This document shows, one piece after another, positions 49,264 to 58,010 of a stretch of 64,000 nucleotides of DNA. Source of the DNA: Phytohabitans rumicis (GTDB taxonomy: Bacteria > Actinomycetota > Actinomycetes > Mycobacteriales > Micromonosporaceae); assembly GCF_011764445.1 (NCBI RefSeq), contig NZ_BLPG01000001.1, positions 6,651,001 to 6,715,000 of the forward strand, read 5' to 3'. Position 1 is the first letter of the stretch. Every line of letters starts with the position of its first letter. The position numbers and the translations under genes were made by a program. The notes under the pieces were generated by a model that was not told where the DNA came from, did no database searches, and saw nothing but the letters and a program-made list of their open reading frames with translations.

Positions 49264-50511
49264 ATGCGGAAGAGCGCTGTACTCCTGCCTGTCCTTTCGG
49301 CGGCCCTCACGGCCGTCGTCGTGATCTCCGTGCTGGCGCCGCAGGCGCCCGCGCCGTCCGAGTCGCAGTCCACGTCCGTCAAGGTCGACGGGGTCGTGAG
49401 CGCGGCGAACATCGAGAGCGTCGCGTACACCCAAGCCGTCGCCGCCGCCCAGACCCGCAAGCCGAAGGTGACCGTGATCGGCACCGGCGGCACGATCTCC
49501 GGGGTGGCGACGTCGCGCAGCAGCTTCCAGGACTACCGGTCCGGGCAGATCGCGATCGCGGACATGGTCGGCCAGCTCCAGCCCGAGATCGGCCAGGTCG
49601 CCGACGTGAGCACCGTGCAGTTCGGCAACAAGGGCTCGGGCGGGTACACGATCGCCGAGTTCCACGCGCTCACGCTGGCCGTGCAGAAGGCGCTGAAGAC
49701 GTCCGACGGCGTCGTGGTGACCACCGGCACGGACACGATGGAGGAGTTCGCGTACTGGCTGGACCTCACGGTCCGGGACCAGAAGCCGGTCGTACTCACC
49801 GGTGCCATGCGCCCATGGGCGGCCGTGACGCCGGACGGCCCGCAGGTGATCGGCGCCGACGGTCCGGCCAACCTCTACAACGCGATCGTGCTGGCGGCCA
49901 GCCAGACCACGTACTGCTTCGGGACCGTGCTGATGCTGGGCGATGAGTTCCACGCCGCCCGGGACGTCACGAAGACCAGCTCGTACCGGATGGACACCTT
50001 TCAGACCCGGGAGTTCGGCGTGCTCGGCTGGATCGACGGGCCGAACATCAAGGTGGGCCGGGCGCCGGCGCGGGTCCAGAAGTGTGACAGCAAGAAGAGC
50101 TGGCTCACCCCGTTCGACGTGGAGAAGGTCAAGCCGGAGGCGCTGCCCCGGGTCGAGGTGGTGACCAGCTACCAGCAGGCCGGCGGGGAGGCCATCACGG
50201 CGTTCGCGGACGCCGGCGTGAAGGGCATCGTCACCGCCGGGACCGGCTCCGGCGGCCTTTCGTCCGCGCAGACCGCCGCGCGCACCGCGGCCGCCGCGAA
50301 GGGCGTGGTCTTCGTGAGTACGACGAGGGTGGGCTCCGGATCGGTGTACGGCGGCAGCACCACGCAACCGATCATCGCCGGCGACGACCTGCTGCCGCAG
50401 AAGGCCCGGTTGCTGCTGTTGCTGAGCCTGGCGTTCGCGCCGACCGACGTGGCGAAGGTACGCCAGTGGGTGACCACGCTCGGCAACCCCGAGTGGGACA
50501 CCGCGCCCTGA
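49264..50511 (+). CDS. Secreted type II asparaginase
   Basis: 415 residues from ATG 49264 ([20 protein letters not shown]), with GAGG about nine bases upstream; GTG 49246 is an alternative start. An N-terminal signal or anchor segment precedes the asparaginase/glutaminase core: [16 protein letters not shown] (first catalytic Thr), [21 protein letters not shown] (TGTDT motif), [51 protein letters not shown]. It hydrolyses L-asparagine to aspartate and ammonia outside the membrane. The C-terminal domain has [13 protein letters not shown]. Stands alone between the MBL and methyltransferase genes. Confidence 0.92.
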   Translation: MRKSAVLLPVLSAALTAVVVISVLAPQAPAPSESQSTSVKVDGVVSAANIESVAYTQAVAAAQTRKPKVTVIGTGGTISGVATSRSSFQDYRSGQIAIADMVGQLQPEIGQVADVSTVQFGNKGSGGYTIAEFHALTLAVQKALKTSDGVVVTTGTDTMEEFAYWLDLTVRDQKPVVLTGAMRPWAAVTPDGPQVIGADGPANLYNAIVLAASQTTYCFGTVLMLGDEFHAARDVTKTSSYRMDTFQTREFGVLGWIDGPNIKVGRAPARVQKCDSKKSWLTPFDVEKVKPEALPRVEVVTSYQQAGGEAITAFADAGVKGIVTAGTGSGGLSSAQTAARTAAAAKGVVFVSTTRVGSGSVYGGSTTQPIIAGDDLLPQKARLLLLLSLAFAPTDVAKVRQWVTTLGNPEWDTAP

Positions 50512-50521
50512 CCGGCTCGCC

Positions 50522-50527
50522 TACGGT
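50522..50527 (+). promoter_or_regulatory. -10 element of PCMT-like gene (leaderless)
   Basis: TACGGT six bases upstream of ATG 50534; no Shine-Dalgarno sequence. Supports the ATG over the in-frame GTG at 50531. Confidence 0.5.
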
Positions 50528-50533
50528 GGGGTG

Positions 50534-51649
50534 ATGAGCGCCTCCCAGCGGTTGCGCCGTCGATATGTCGACGGGCTACGCCGCGAGGGCGCCATCACCC
50601 GGCCGGAGGTGGCCGGCGCGTTCGCGGCGGTGCCCCGGGAGGTGTTCGTCGCGGACGGCTTCCACGGGCGGGACGGCACCTGGGTGCCGGCGGACGGCGA
50701 CGGCTTCTTGGAGAGCGTCTACACCAACGACGTGCTCGTCACCAAGATCCGCGACGGGCGGCCGGTCAGCTCGTCCAGCCAGCCTTCGCTGATGGCCGCC
50801 ATGATCGAAGGGCTTGAGCTGCGGCCCGGCACCCGAGTGCTTGAGGTCGGCGCGGGCACCGGCTACAACGCCGCCCTGATGGCCGCCGTCGGGGCCCGGG
50901 TGACCAGCATCGACGTACAGGCCGACGTGCTCGGGCGGGCGCGCGCCGCGCTCGCCCGGTGCGGCGCCGCCGGCGTCCTGCTGCACGAGGGCGACGGCTA
51001 TGACGGGTACGCCGCGGGCGCGCCCTACGACCGGGTGATCGTGACCGTCGGGGTGGCCGGGGCGTCGCCGCGCTGGCTGGAGCAGCTCGCCCCGGACGGG
51101 TTCGTGCTGGTCCCGCTGCGGCACGCCGGCCACCACCCGGTCCTGCGGGTACGCCGGGAGCCGGACGGGGTGGTGCACGCGGCCGGGGTGTGCCCGGCCG
51201 GGTTCATGTCGGCGGCCGGGCCGCTGTCCGCGCCGTACCCGTCGGCCCATCCGCTGCCGGTCGATCCGCTGCCGGCGGCGACGGTTGCCCGGCCGGCGCG
51301 CTTCGACCCGCCGCTGGACGTGTTCCGCTACCACGACCTGTGGTTCGCGGTCGGCGCCTGGGACGGCCGGGCGACGTTCGCGCAGCTGGCCGGCGCTCCC
51401 AGTGAGAGCGGCTGCGCGCTGCTGGACGAGACCGGCGTGGGCGGCGCGGGGATCGCGCCGGACGGCTCCATCCACGCGACCGGCGCGCACGCCGGGGCGT
51501 ACTCGGAAAGGGCCGCCGCCCTGCTGGATCGGTGGGTGACCAGCGGGGAGCCGGCGGTGCCCGCGTGGCGCGCGGCGATGGCGCTCGACGGCGATCCCGA
51601 CCGCCCGATCTGGGTGCCCCGCGGCTGGCACCTCACTCCCCAACCCTGA
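50534..51649 (+). CDS. Protein-L-isoaspartate O-methyltransferase-like protein
   Basis: 371 residues. The N-terminal half (about 1-210) is a PCMT SAM-methyltransferase: VAGAFAAVPREVFV, SSSSQPSLMAAMIEGLEL, TRVLEVGAGTGYNAALMAAV (SAM motif I), VTSIDVQADVLGRARAAL, ILLHEGDGYDGYA-like segment and PYDRVIVTVGVAG. The C-terminal about 160 residues (from FMSAAGPLSAPYP) are an extension seen in actinobacterial PCMT-like proteins of unclear role. It may repair isoaspartate in proteins, or be a paralogue with other targets such as lanthipeptide precursors; no precursor gene is seen here. Abuts the convergent PLD gene without a gap. Confidence 0.87.
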   Translation: MSASQRLRRRYVDGLRREGAITRPEVAGAFAAVPREVFVADGFHGRDGTWVPADGDGFLESVYTNDVLVTKIRDGRPVSSSSQPSLMAAMIEGLELRPGTRVLEVGAGTGYNAALMAAVGARVTSIDVQADVLGRARAALARCGAAGVLLHEGDGYDGYAAGAPYDRVIVTVGVAGASPRWLEQLAPDGFVLVPLRHAGHHPVLRVRREPDGVVHAAGVCPAGFMSAAGPLSAPYPSAHPLPVDPLPAATVARPARFDPPLDVFRYHDLWFAVGAWDGRATFAQLAGAPSESGCALLDETGVGGAGIAPDGSIHATGAHAGAYSERAAALLDRWVTSGEPAVPAWRAAMALDGDPDRPIWVPRGWHLTPQP

Positions 51650-53260
51650 TCACCAGGTGGCGCGGCGGCGGTCGCGCCAGGGGCGGCCGTCGGGGTCGTA
51701 GACGAGGCGGTAGGCGGGGACCGCCCAGAGCCGGGTCAGCCGAGACACGCGCTCCGGCTCGTGCGGCAGCAGGCGGCCGGGCGGGCGCGGTCCGGACCGG
51801 CCGCCCTCGTGCCACGCCTCCAGCGCTTGCGCGGCCGCCACGGCGGCTCGCACCGCGGCCTCCGGGTCGATCAGGCCGGCGTCGTCGGACCGGTCCAGGT
51901 GCTCGCGCATCAGCCGCAGCCGCAGGTCGCGGGCGAAGGCCCGGGCGCCGTCGCCGAGGCCGGCCGGGTCGGCCGGCGCGCGCTCGTCGCGGGTCTCATC
52001 GAGTACGGCGCACGACAGCTCGCTGTCGTGTGTCCACGAGCGACGGTTGAAGTTGTCGCTGCCGACGCTGGCCCACACGTCGTCGACCACACACACCTTC
52101 GCGTGTACGTAGACCGGGTTGCCGGCGTGGTTTTCCACGTCGAACGCGTGCACCCGGTCCGCGCCCGCCCGGCGGCACACCTCCAGCGCCTTGGCCCGGC
52201 CGACCTGGTTGGGCGGCCACGCCAGCCGGCCGTCCACGTCCGGGTAGCGGGGGACCACGACGATCAGGTGCAGGTCGGGGTGGCGGGTCAGGGCGTCCGC
52301 GAAGAGGTCGGCCACCTCCGTCGACCAGAGGTACTGGTCCTCCAGGTAGATCAGGCGCCGGGCCCGGCGGACCGCCTTGGTGTAGCCGCGGGCCACGGTC
52401 CGCTCGCCGCGCGGCGCGAACGGGTACCCCGGTCGCCGCGCCGGGTACGTGCGCAGGACCTGCACCGCGTGCGGCCCGGCCGGCGGGGGATCGGGCGGCT
52501 GCGGCGGCAGGGGGTCGGCCGTCAGGTCGGCGCCGCCCAGCTTGTCGCGGATCCAGGCGAGCGGGCTGTGCGCGTCCAGCGGCGCCGGATCGCGCCACCG
52601 CTCACGGAACACGCTGTCCAGCGCTCCCACCACCGGCCCGCGCAGCTGCAGCTGTACGTCGTGCCACGGCGGCCGGTCGCCGTACCGCTGGGACATCCGG
52701 ATAGCCTGCGGGTCACCCTGGTGCTCGGCGTCGTCGCGGCGGCTGTGGCACAGGTCGATGCCGCCGGCGAACGCCACGTCCCGCTCGGGCCGGCCCGGGT
52801 GCCGCAGCACGACCAGCTTCTGGTGGTGCGAACCGCCCCGGCGTACCCGCTGGTCGAGCAGCACCTCGCCGCCGGCCTCCTCGATCACCTCGCCGAGGTG
52901 CCGGTTCTCCTCCTCGCTGTACTGCAGCGCGTCCAGGTGGGAGCGCCACATCAGGCCCTTCACCACGACGCCCCGCCTGGCCGCCCCGCTGAAAAGGGCG
53001 GAGACGGTGGGGCCCTCGGGGCGCATGCGCTCGTCGGGGTCGCCGCGCCAGTCGGTGAAGAAGAGGTGGTCGCCGGCGGCCAGCCCTTCCACGACGGAGA
53101 CGAGCCGGGCGAAGTACGCCGCGCCGTGAATCAGTGGCTCCGTGGTGTTTCCCATGGTCCAGGCGGGTATGTCGGATGCGGGGTTACCACGCTCCCGGGC
53201 GGAGAGGAACCACTGCTCATGCGGCACGAATCCAGGATTACCCGCCGGCCGCTCGGCCAT
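51650..53260 (-). CDS. Phospholipase D family protein
   Basis: 536 residues. It has two HKD-type motifs: GSHHQKLVVLRH followed by FAGGIDLCHSRRD, and YVHAKVCVVDDVWASVGSDNFNRRS. Both His-Lys pairs are present, so catalytic phosphodiesterase/transferase activity is likely (phospholipase D or cardiolipin synthase-type). No signal peptide or membrane helix is obvious. Between the motifs lie DHLFFTDWRGDPDERM near the N-terminus and EDQYLWSTEVADLFADAL. Convergent with the PCMT-like gene and divergent from a 41-aa membrane peptide gene 38 bp away. Confidence 0.9.
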   Translation of the reverse strand: MAERPAGNPGFVPHEQWFLSARERGNPASDIPAWTMGNTTEPLIHGAAYFARLVSVVEGLAAGDHLFFTDWRGDPDERMRPEGPTVSALFSGAARRGVVVKGLMWRSHLDALQYSEEENRHLGEVIEEAGGEVLLDQRVRRGGSHHQKLVVLRHPGRPERDVAFAGGIDLCHSRRDDAEHQGDPQAIRMSQRYGDRPPWHDVQLQLRGPVVGALDSVFRERWRDPAPLDAHSPLAWIRDKLGGADLTADPLPPQPPDPPPAGPHAVQVLRTYPARRPGYPFAPRGERTVARGYTKAVRRARRLIYLEDQYLWSTEVADLFADALTRHPDLHLIVVVPRYPDVDGRLAWPPNQVGRAKALEVCRRAGADRVHAFDVENHAGNPVYVHAKVCVVDDVWASVGSDNFNRRSWTHDSELSCAVLDETRDERAPADPAGLGDGARAFARDLRLRLMREHLDRSDDAGLIDPEAAVRAAVAAAQALEAWHEGGRSGPRPPGRLLPHEPERVSRLTRLWAVPAYRLVYDPDGRPWRDRRRATW

Positions 53261-53298
53261 AGCGTCAATGACATCAAGACGCGAGCCGGGAGGCCACG

Positions 53299-53424
53299 AT
53301 GACCACCGAGACCATCACCAACGACCGTACCCAGACGTCCGCCGACTCCGAGCGTGGCCTGCTGCTGACGATGCTGGTGATGGTCGTGCTCGGCGTGTTC
53401 GGCATGTACCTCATCTCGCTCTGA
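53299..53424 (+). CDS. 41-residue single-pass membrane peptide
   Basis: ATG 53299 with GGGAGG seven to twelve bases upstream encodes a hydrophilic N-terminus (MTTETITNDRTQTSADSERG) and a hydrophobic helix (LLLTMLVMVVLGVFGMYLISL). Codon use matches neighbouring genes, and it ends right before a hairpin repeat that would act as its terminator. No homologue recognised. Divergent from the PLD gene, so a functional link is possible but unproven. Confidence 0.68.
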   Translation: MTTETITNDRTQTSADSERGLLLTMLVMVVLGVFGMYLISL

Positions 53425-53430
53425 CCGCCT

Positions 53431-53484
53431 GCAAGGAAGGGCCCCCTGCTATCGCTTTTTGCATAGCAGGGGGCCCTTCCTAAC
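53431..53484. repeat. Hairpin repeat GCAAGGAAGGG family, copy 3 (matched GC-rich arms)
   Basis: Arms AGGAAGGGCCCCCTGCTAT and ATAGCAGGGGGCCCTTCCT pair perfectly over 19 bp around CGCTTTTTGC. It lies between the 41-residue peptide gene and the convergent pirin gene, a good site for a bidirectional terminator. Confidence 0.9.
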
Positions 53485-53493
53485 AGCGGGGCG

Positions 53494-54486
53494 CTAGGCC
53501 GACGGCGGCTCCTCGCCGGTGGAGTGGGGGATGTGGGCGGCGGGGATGACGCCCAAGCGGCCCGCCTGGTAGTCCTCGAACGCCTGCACCAGCTCCTCGC
53601 GGGTGTTCATCACGAACGGGCCGTAGTGGGCGACCGGCTCGCGGATCGGCTCCCCACCCATGATGTAGAGATCCAGCGCCGGCGTGTGCGCGTCCTGCTT
53701 GGCGTCGGCGGTGACCCGGATCGCGTCCCCGGGACCGTGGACGGCCATCTGTCCGGTGTGGAACGGGCGGCGGTCGGTGCCCACCGTCCCGCGGCCACCC
53801 AGGACGTACACCAGGGCGTTGTAGTCCGGTCGCCAGGGCAGGTCGAGGGTGGCGCCCGGTTGCAGCGTGACGTGCAGGATGCTGATCGGGGTGTGAGTGG
53901 TGCCCGGGCCCTGGTGCCCGGCCAGCTCGCCGGCGATGACGCGGATCAGCGCGCCGCCGTCCGGGGTGGTCAGCAGGCTCGCCTCCTGGCCGCGGATGTC
54001 CTGGTAGCGCGGCGGGCTCATCTTCTTGACCCGGGGCAGATTGACCCACAGTTGCAGGCCGTGGAAGAGGCCGCCGCTGACCACGAGGTGCTCCGGCGGC
54101 TTCTCGATGTGCAGGATCCCGGCGCCGGCGGTCATCCACTGGGTGTCGCCGTTGGTGATGGTGCCGCCACCGCCGTTGGAGTCCTGGTGGTCGAAGACGC
54201 CGTCGATGATGTACGTGACGGTCTCGAAGCCGCGGTGCGGGTGCCACGGCGTGCCCTTCGGCTCGCCGGGGGCGTAGTCCACCTCACCCATCTGGTCCAG
54301 GTGGATGAACGGGTCGAGCTCGGGCAGCGGCACGCCGGCGAAGGCCCGGCGCACCGGGAACCCCTCGCCCTCGAAGCCGCTGGGCGCGGTGATGAGCCGG
54401 CGCACCGGCCGGTACGCGGTGGTGGCCTCGTCGAGCTGGGGCAGGCGGGGCAGGACGAGCACGTCGTCCACGGTGACGGCTGGCAT
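53494..54486 (-). CDS. Pirin family protein
   Basis: 330 residues, bicupin. The N-terminal cupin carries the metal-binding pattern DPFIHLDQMG, GTPWHPHRGFETVTYIIDG and HQDSNGG, with GDTQWMTAGAGILHIEKP; the C-terminal cupin contains HVTLQPGATLDLPW and YIMGGEPIREPVAHYGPFVMN. Pirins are iron-binding proteins, some with quercetinase activity or roles as redox-sensing regulators. It is 12 bp downstream of a MarR gene on the same strand, so it is probably under that regulator and responds to a phenolic or oxidative signal. Confidence 0.93.
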   Translation of the reverse strand: MPAVTVDDVLVLPRLPQLDEATTAYRPVRRLITAPSGFEGEGFPVRRAFAGVPLPELDPFIHLDQMGEVDYAPGEPKGTPWHPHRGFETVTYIIDGVFDHQDSNGGGGTITNGDTQWMTAGAGILHIEKPPEHLVVSGGLFHGLQLWVNLPRVKKMSPPRYQDIRGQEASLLTTPDGGALIRVIAGELAGHQGPGTTHTPISILHVTLQPGATLDLPWRPDYNALVYVLGGRGTVGTDRRPFHTGQMAVHGPGDAIRVTADAKQDAHTPALDLYIMGGEPIREPVAHYGPFVMNTREELVQAFEDYQAGRLGVIPAAHIPHSTGEEPPSA

Positions 54487-54498
54487 GGTGGTTGTCCC

Positions 54499-54960
54499 CT
54501 AAGAGACGCGCTCGGCGCGCAGCCGCTCGCCGAGACGGGTGAAGACACTGGTCAGGACGGCGATCTCGGCATCGTCGAGGTCGTCAACGAAGTGGGCGCG
54601 CACCGACCGCAGGTGGTGCGGCGCGGCCTCGCGCAGCGTGCGCAGGCCCTCGGCCGTCAGGACGGCCTCGCTGCCGCGACGGTCCGCCGGACAGCTCTCG
54701 CGGGCGACCAGCCCGCGCTTTTCCATCGACCCGATCTGGTACGTCAAGCGGCTCGGCGAGAACACGAGGCGGTTCGCCAGCTCGCCCATCCGCAGCCGGC
54801 GACCCGGCGCCTCGGACAGCAACACCAGCACGTGGTAGTCGGCGAACGTCAGTCCGCTGTCGGTGCGCAGGTCGTCTTCGAGCTGCGTCATCAGCCGCTG
54901 GCTGGACTCGATGTAGGCCCGCCAGCCGGCCATCTCGGTAGGGGTGAGTGGCTCCGCCAT
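54499..54960 (-). CDS. MarR-family transcriptional regulator
   Basis: 153 residues, winged helix-turn-helix. Typical MarR pattern: AYIESSQRLMTQLEDDL, LTFADYHVLVLLSEAPG, RLRMGELANRLVFSPSRLTY (recognition helix) and LVARESCPADRRGSEAVLTAEG (wing). It precedes pirin in a two-gene operon. The ATG has no Shine-Dalgarno sequence but a TAACCT -10 six bases upstream, and a CTTCA-N4-TGAAG inverted repeat abuts that -10, so autorepression of the operon is likely. Confidence 0.92.
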   Translation of the reverse strand: MAEPLTPTEMAGWRAYIESSQRLMTQLEDDLRTDSGLTFADYHVLVLLSEAPGRRLRMGELANRLVFSPSRLTYQIGSMEKRGLVARESCPADRRGSEAVLTAEGLRTLREAAPHHLRSVRAHFVDDLDDAEIAVLTSVFTRLGERLRAERVS

Positions 54961-54966
54961 GCCCCC

Positions 54967-54986
54967 AGGTTACTTCAAATCTGAAG
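54967..54986 (-). promoter_or_regulatory. MarR-pirin promoter with adjacent palindromic operator
   Basis: On the minus strand, TAACCT (54967-54972) is six bases before the marR ATG. CTTCAAATCTGAAG (54973-54986) is an inverted repeat with five-base arms lying against the -10, the usual placement for a MarR autoregulatory site. Confidence 0.6.
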
Positions 54987-54989
54987 GAT

Positions 54990-55850
54990 CTACCAGGAGC
55001 GGTCGACCTCGGTCGAGCCGGTGAGCCGGAGCTTGCGCTGCGCCCGCTGGTAGAACGTGGTGTGGCCGAGGCGTACGACGTTCGCGGCGCCCGGCACCGC
55101 GCAGACCTCCACCACGTCGCCGGGGCACAGCCGGCCCACCACCGCGCCGTCGGACTCGACCTCCAGGTCGCCGCTCGCCGGCAGCACCCGCAGCGCGACC
55201 TTTTCGCCCTCGGAGAGCACCAGCGCCCGGTTGTACGCCGAGTGCGGCGCCACCGGCGTCACCACCAGGCCCTGCGCCCGCGGCGAGACGATCGGGCCCC
55301 CGGCCGAGAAGCTGTACGCCGTCGACCCGGTGGGCGTCGCCACGATCAGGGCGTCCGCCACATAGTGGATGAACGGATGCCCCTCCACGAAGAGCGCGAC
55401 CGCGGCCATCGGGCCGCCCGGACGGCGTACCAGGGCCACCTCGTTGAACGCCAACTGCTCTTGATTGTGGAAGATCGAGCGCACCGCCGACCGCGGCTCC
55501 ACCGTGAACCGCTTGTCGTCGATCGCCGACAGCGCCTCCGGCAGCTGCGGGACGTCGATCTCGGCCAGAAAGCCGAGCCGGCCCAGGTTGACGCCCAGCA
55601 CGGGCGCCTTGCCGCCGCACGCCAGCCGCATCGAGCGCAGCATCGTGCCGTCGCCACCGAGGCTCACCACGAGGTCGGACTGGTCGGCCAGCTTCTCCGC
55701 GGGCACCGGCACGGCGCCGTCGGTGCGATCCACCTCCTCGGGCAGGCCGATGAGCGTTGCCTGATGCCCGCGTACCCAGGTGCCGATGGTCGACATGGCG
55801 GCGCGGCTGTCCCGCTCGGGATGCAGCACCAAGCCGACCGTACGGATCAT
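54990..55850 (-). CDS. NAD kinase
   Basis: 286 residues from ATG 55850 (MIRTVGLVLHPERDSRAAM). Makes NADP from NAD using ATP or polyphosphate. Signatures: LVVSLGGDGTMLRSMRLA (GGDG), VLGVNLGRLGFLAEID, FNEVALVRRPGG and ADALIVATPTGSTAYSFSAGGP. Length fits bacterial NAD kinases. The frame is open further upstream to 56087, but that extension is not family-like. Its 3' end lies close to the marR promoter. Whether this is the only NAD kinase of the organism is unknown. Confidence 0.93.
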   Translation of the reverse strand: MIRTVGLVLHPERDSRAAMSTIGTWVRGHQATLIGLPEEVDRTDGAVPVPAEKLADQSDLVVSLGGDGTMLRSMRLACGGKAPVLGVNLGRLGFLAEIDVPQLPEALSAIDDKRFTVEPRSAVRSIFHNQEQLAFNEVALVRRPGGPMAAVALFVEGHPFIHYVADALIVATPTGSTAYSFSAGGPIVSPRAQGLVVTPVAPHSAYNRALVLSEGEKVALRVLPASGDLEVESDGAVVGRLCPGDVVEVCAVPGAANVVRLGHTTFYQRAQRKLRLTGSTEVDRSW

Positions 55851-55966
55851 CGAGGTGTCCGAAAAGTCACGGACAAACGGTAGCAGCGAGGGCCTCGGGG
55901 TCGCCGGAGCGAAATAGTGCCTCATCCGCCCTGAATACGTTCGTTGGGCGGTTAGGGTTCGAGAGC

Positions 55967-56572
55967 GTGGATGATCTGGATCTGACGAACTGGCGTGAGC
56001 GGGTCGCCCGGATGTACCTATCCGATCTTGACCTGGCCGGCTTCCGGGCTGCCCGGGATGATCTCTTCGCTGCTCACCCCCAGTCACCCGTCCCGGCCGA
56101 GGAGCGGTCCGCGTTCGCCGGACTGCGCTACTTTCCGGAAAATCCGGCCGCCGTCGTCGACGTACCCCTGGAACCGTCGTCTGGTGGGTTGGAGCTCGAC
56201 ACCGGCGGTCCGGACGGCGTCGTGCGCTACCGCCGGGTCGCGGTGGCCGCGACGCCGTGGGGTCCGCTGACCCTCTTCTGGATCGAGGCGTACGGCGGTG
56301 GCCTGTTCCTGCCGTTCCGCGACGGCACCTACGGCAAGCAGACGTACGGCGCCGGCCGGTACCTGACCGACACCGTCAAGGGCACCTTCGGCCGCGGCGT
56401 GGTCGTGCTGCCCGGTGACCGGGTGCGCCTGGACTTCAACTACGCGTACAACCCCAGCTGCGCGTACTCGCCGGAGTGGCTGTGCCCGCTCGCGCCCGAG
56501 GAGAACCGGCTCGTCGCCCCGATCGAGGCGGGCGAACTCACGTATTGGCAGCCTGCCAGTTCAGCCGGGTGA
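55967..56572 (+). CDS. DUF1684 family protein
   Basis: 201 residues from GTG 55967 (VDDLDLTNWRERVARMY). DUF1684 signatures: HPQSPVPAEERSAFAGLRYFP, LFWIEAYGGGLFLPFRDGT, TYGAGRYLTDT, and LDFNYAYNPSCAYSPEWLCPLAPEENRL, a C-terminal motif with Tyr-Asn-Pro-Ser-Cys-Ala-Tyr. The family is widespread in Actinobacteria, and its biochemical role is not known to me. TAGGGT eight bases upstream may be a leaderless -10. The last 35 bp overlap the 3' end of the convergent stress protein gene. Confidence 0.88.
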   Translation: MDDLDLTNWRERVARMYLSDLDLAGFRAARDDLFAAHPQSPVPAEERSAFAGLRYFPENPAAVVDVPLEPSSGGLELDTGGPDGVVRYRRVAVAATPWGPLTLFWIEAYGGGLFLPFRDGTYGKQTYGAGRYLTDTVKGTFGRGVVVLPGDRVRLDFNYAYNPSCAYSPEWLCPLAPEENRLVAPIEAGELTYWQPASSAG

Positions 56573-57014
56573 GCAGCTGGCGGGCCTGCTCGGCGTGCTC
56601 CGCGTCCACGGCGACCGCGTACTGGCTGGCCTGCAGCGAACTCGTCGACGTGAAGTCGCGCCGGCCGCCGGTCATCGCATGCGCGATCGCGCCGAACACG
56701 GCACCCCACAACGCGCCCACCAGGACGCCGGTGAGGATGACGCCGAACCAGTTCGACTCGCTGAAGATGCCGAAGAGCAGGCCGATGAACAGGCCGAACC
56801 AGGCGCCGGTGGCCAGGCCGGCGAGCGCGGCCTTGCCGGTGGTCATCCGGCCCAACACGTTCTCCACGAGCCGCAGGTCGGTGCCCACGATCGCGGCCCG
56901 TTCGACCGGGAACTCGTTGTCCGACAGGTAGTCCACCGCGCGCTGGGCCGACATGTAGTCCGGGTACGTCGCGATGGTGACGGTAGGACGGGCAGGATTC
57001 TCGGGTCTGGTCAC
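56538..57014 (-). CDS. General stress protein 17M/YflT-like membrane protein
   Basis: 158 residues from GTG 57014, with GGGGAAGG about eight bases upstream. The N-terminal domain (TVTIATYPDYMSAQRAVDYL and VERAAIVGTDLRLVENV) is the YflT/GSP17M-like ferredoxin fold. Then come two glycine-rich hydrophobic hairpins (about 58-110: AALAGLATGAWFGLFIGLLF and GVILTGVLVGALWGAVFGAI). The C-terminal part (SQYAVAVDAEHAEQARQLL) may form a second half-domain. The family is stress-induced and membrane-associated; its function is unknown. It is divergent from the GDPD gene. Confidence 0.87.
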   Translation of the reverse strand: MTRPENPARPTVTIATYPDYMSAQRAVDYLSDNEFPVERAAIVGTDLRLVENVLGRMTTGKAALAGLATGAWFGLFIGLLFGIFSESNWFGVILTGVLVGALWGAVFGAIAHAMTGGRRDFTSTSSLQASQYAVAVDAEHAEQARQLLTRLNWQAANT

Positions 57015-57057
57015 GACGTTTCACCTTCCCCGCGGTCGCATCGCGCAAACGCGGCGC

Positions 57058-57063
57058 TACCGT
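57058..57063 (+). promoter_or_regulatory. -10 element of short GDPD gene (leaderless)
   Basis: TACCGT six bases before GTG 57070 and no Shine-Dalgarno sequence. Confidence 0.5.
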
Positions 57064-57069
57064 GATCCA

Positions 57070-57713
57070 GTGGCTCCTCTGCTCGCCATCGCCCACCGCG
57101 CCGGCAACGACGTGACCGGCCTCCGCGCCGCCCTGGACGCCGGCGTCGACCTGGTCGAGGCCGACATCCACCTCTTCCGCGGCGCGCTGGAGGTACGGCA
57201 CCTCAAGACGCTCGGCCCGCAACTGCTGTGGGACAAATGGGAGCTGGCGCGCCGGCGGGACACCACGCTCCCCGTACTCGGGGAGATCCTGACCGCCGCG
57301 GACGGTGACGCCCGGCTGATGCTCGACCTGAAGGGCCCGGCGGCGGCGCTCGCCCCGAAGGTCGCCGCCCTGCTGCGGGAGGTCGCACCGCGGGCGCCGA
57401 TCACGGTGTGCACGAAGCACTGGCGGATGCTGGACTCGTTCGAGGACCCGGTACGCCGCGTGCTGTCCGCGAGCAACCGGCTGTCGCTGCGCAGGTTGCG
57501 CGCCCGGCTGCGCCGCCAACCCGAGTACGGCGTGTCCGTGCGCCGCGAACTGCTGACCCCGGCGGTGGTGGCGGAGCTGCGCGAGTCCGTACAGACGGTG
57601 ATGGTGTGGCCCGTCGACACCCCGGAGGCGCTGGCCCACGCCCGTTCGCTCGACGTAACCGCCGTGATCAGCAAAAACCTCCCCTCCTCCAGGACCTCAT
57701 CGCATCCCGCTAA
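57070..57713 (+). CDS. Short glycerophosphodiester phosphodiesterase-like protein (one-base frameshift at 3' end)
   Basis: About 214 residues. The GDPD fold starts VAPLLAIAHRAGND, then AALDAGVDLVEADIHLFRGALEVRHLK, with the usual EADIH metal-binding pattern and a His in the RHLKTLG position, LMLDLKGPAA and MVWPVDTPEALAHA, VTAVISKN. It would hydrolyse glycerophosphodiesters in the cytoplasm, as no signal peptide is seen. As read, the frame shifts at the C-run 57681-57684 and runs into repeat copy F; one added C gives KNLPLLQDLIASR and a stop at 57713. The shorter form is preferred because the extension only translates repeat DNA. Confidence 0.85.
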
Positions 57714-57797
57714 CCACGTCCCACCCGCACGCCCCGCCCCGCCCCGCGCCCGCACGTCCCGCCCGCCGCGCGCGGCGCCCGCCTGCGGCGCGCTGCG

Positions 57798-57900
57798 CGT
57801 CGATCAAGGATTTCGCCGTCGATCAAGGGCAAAAGGCCGTGGTTTGGAGATCAAGTCGCGGCCGTTTGCCCTTGATCGACGCAAAAGTCCTTGATCGACG
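57798..57900. repeat. GATCAAGG palindromic repeat, copy F
   Basis: Two GATCAAGG left and two CCTTGATC right. Core arms GTCGATCAAGGGCAAAAGGC and GGCCGTTTGCCCTTGATCGA; loop GTTTGGAGATCAAGT. Ends exactly in TCCTTGATCGACG. Confidence 0.92.
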
Positions 57901-58010
57901 CGCAGCGCGCCGGCCCGCGCGGCCCCACCCCGGCCCACGCGGCCCACGCCGGGCCGGGTGCGGCTTGGGCGCGGCCCGCGCTGGCGCCCGTGCTTGGCGG
58001 TGCGGATGTG

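Noticed and set aside
56974-57894. Longer reading of the short GDPD gene into repeat copy F, and upstream extension before GTG 57070
   Set aside because: The 3' extension is repeat DNA and the 5' extension is antisense to the stress protein; restoring one C gives a natural end at 57713.
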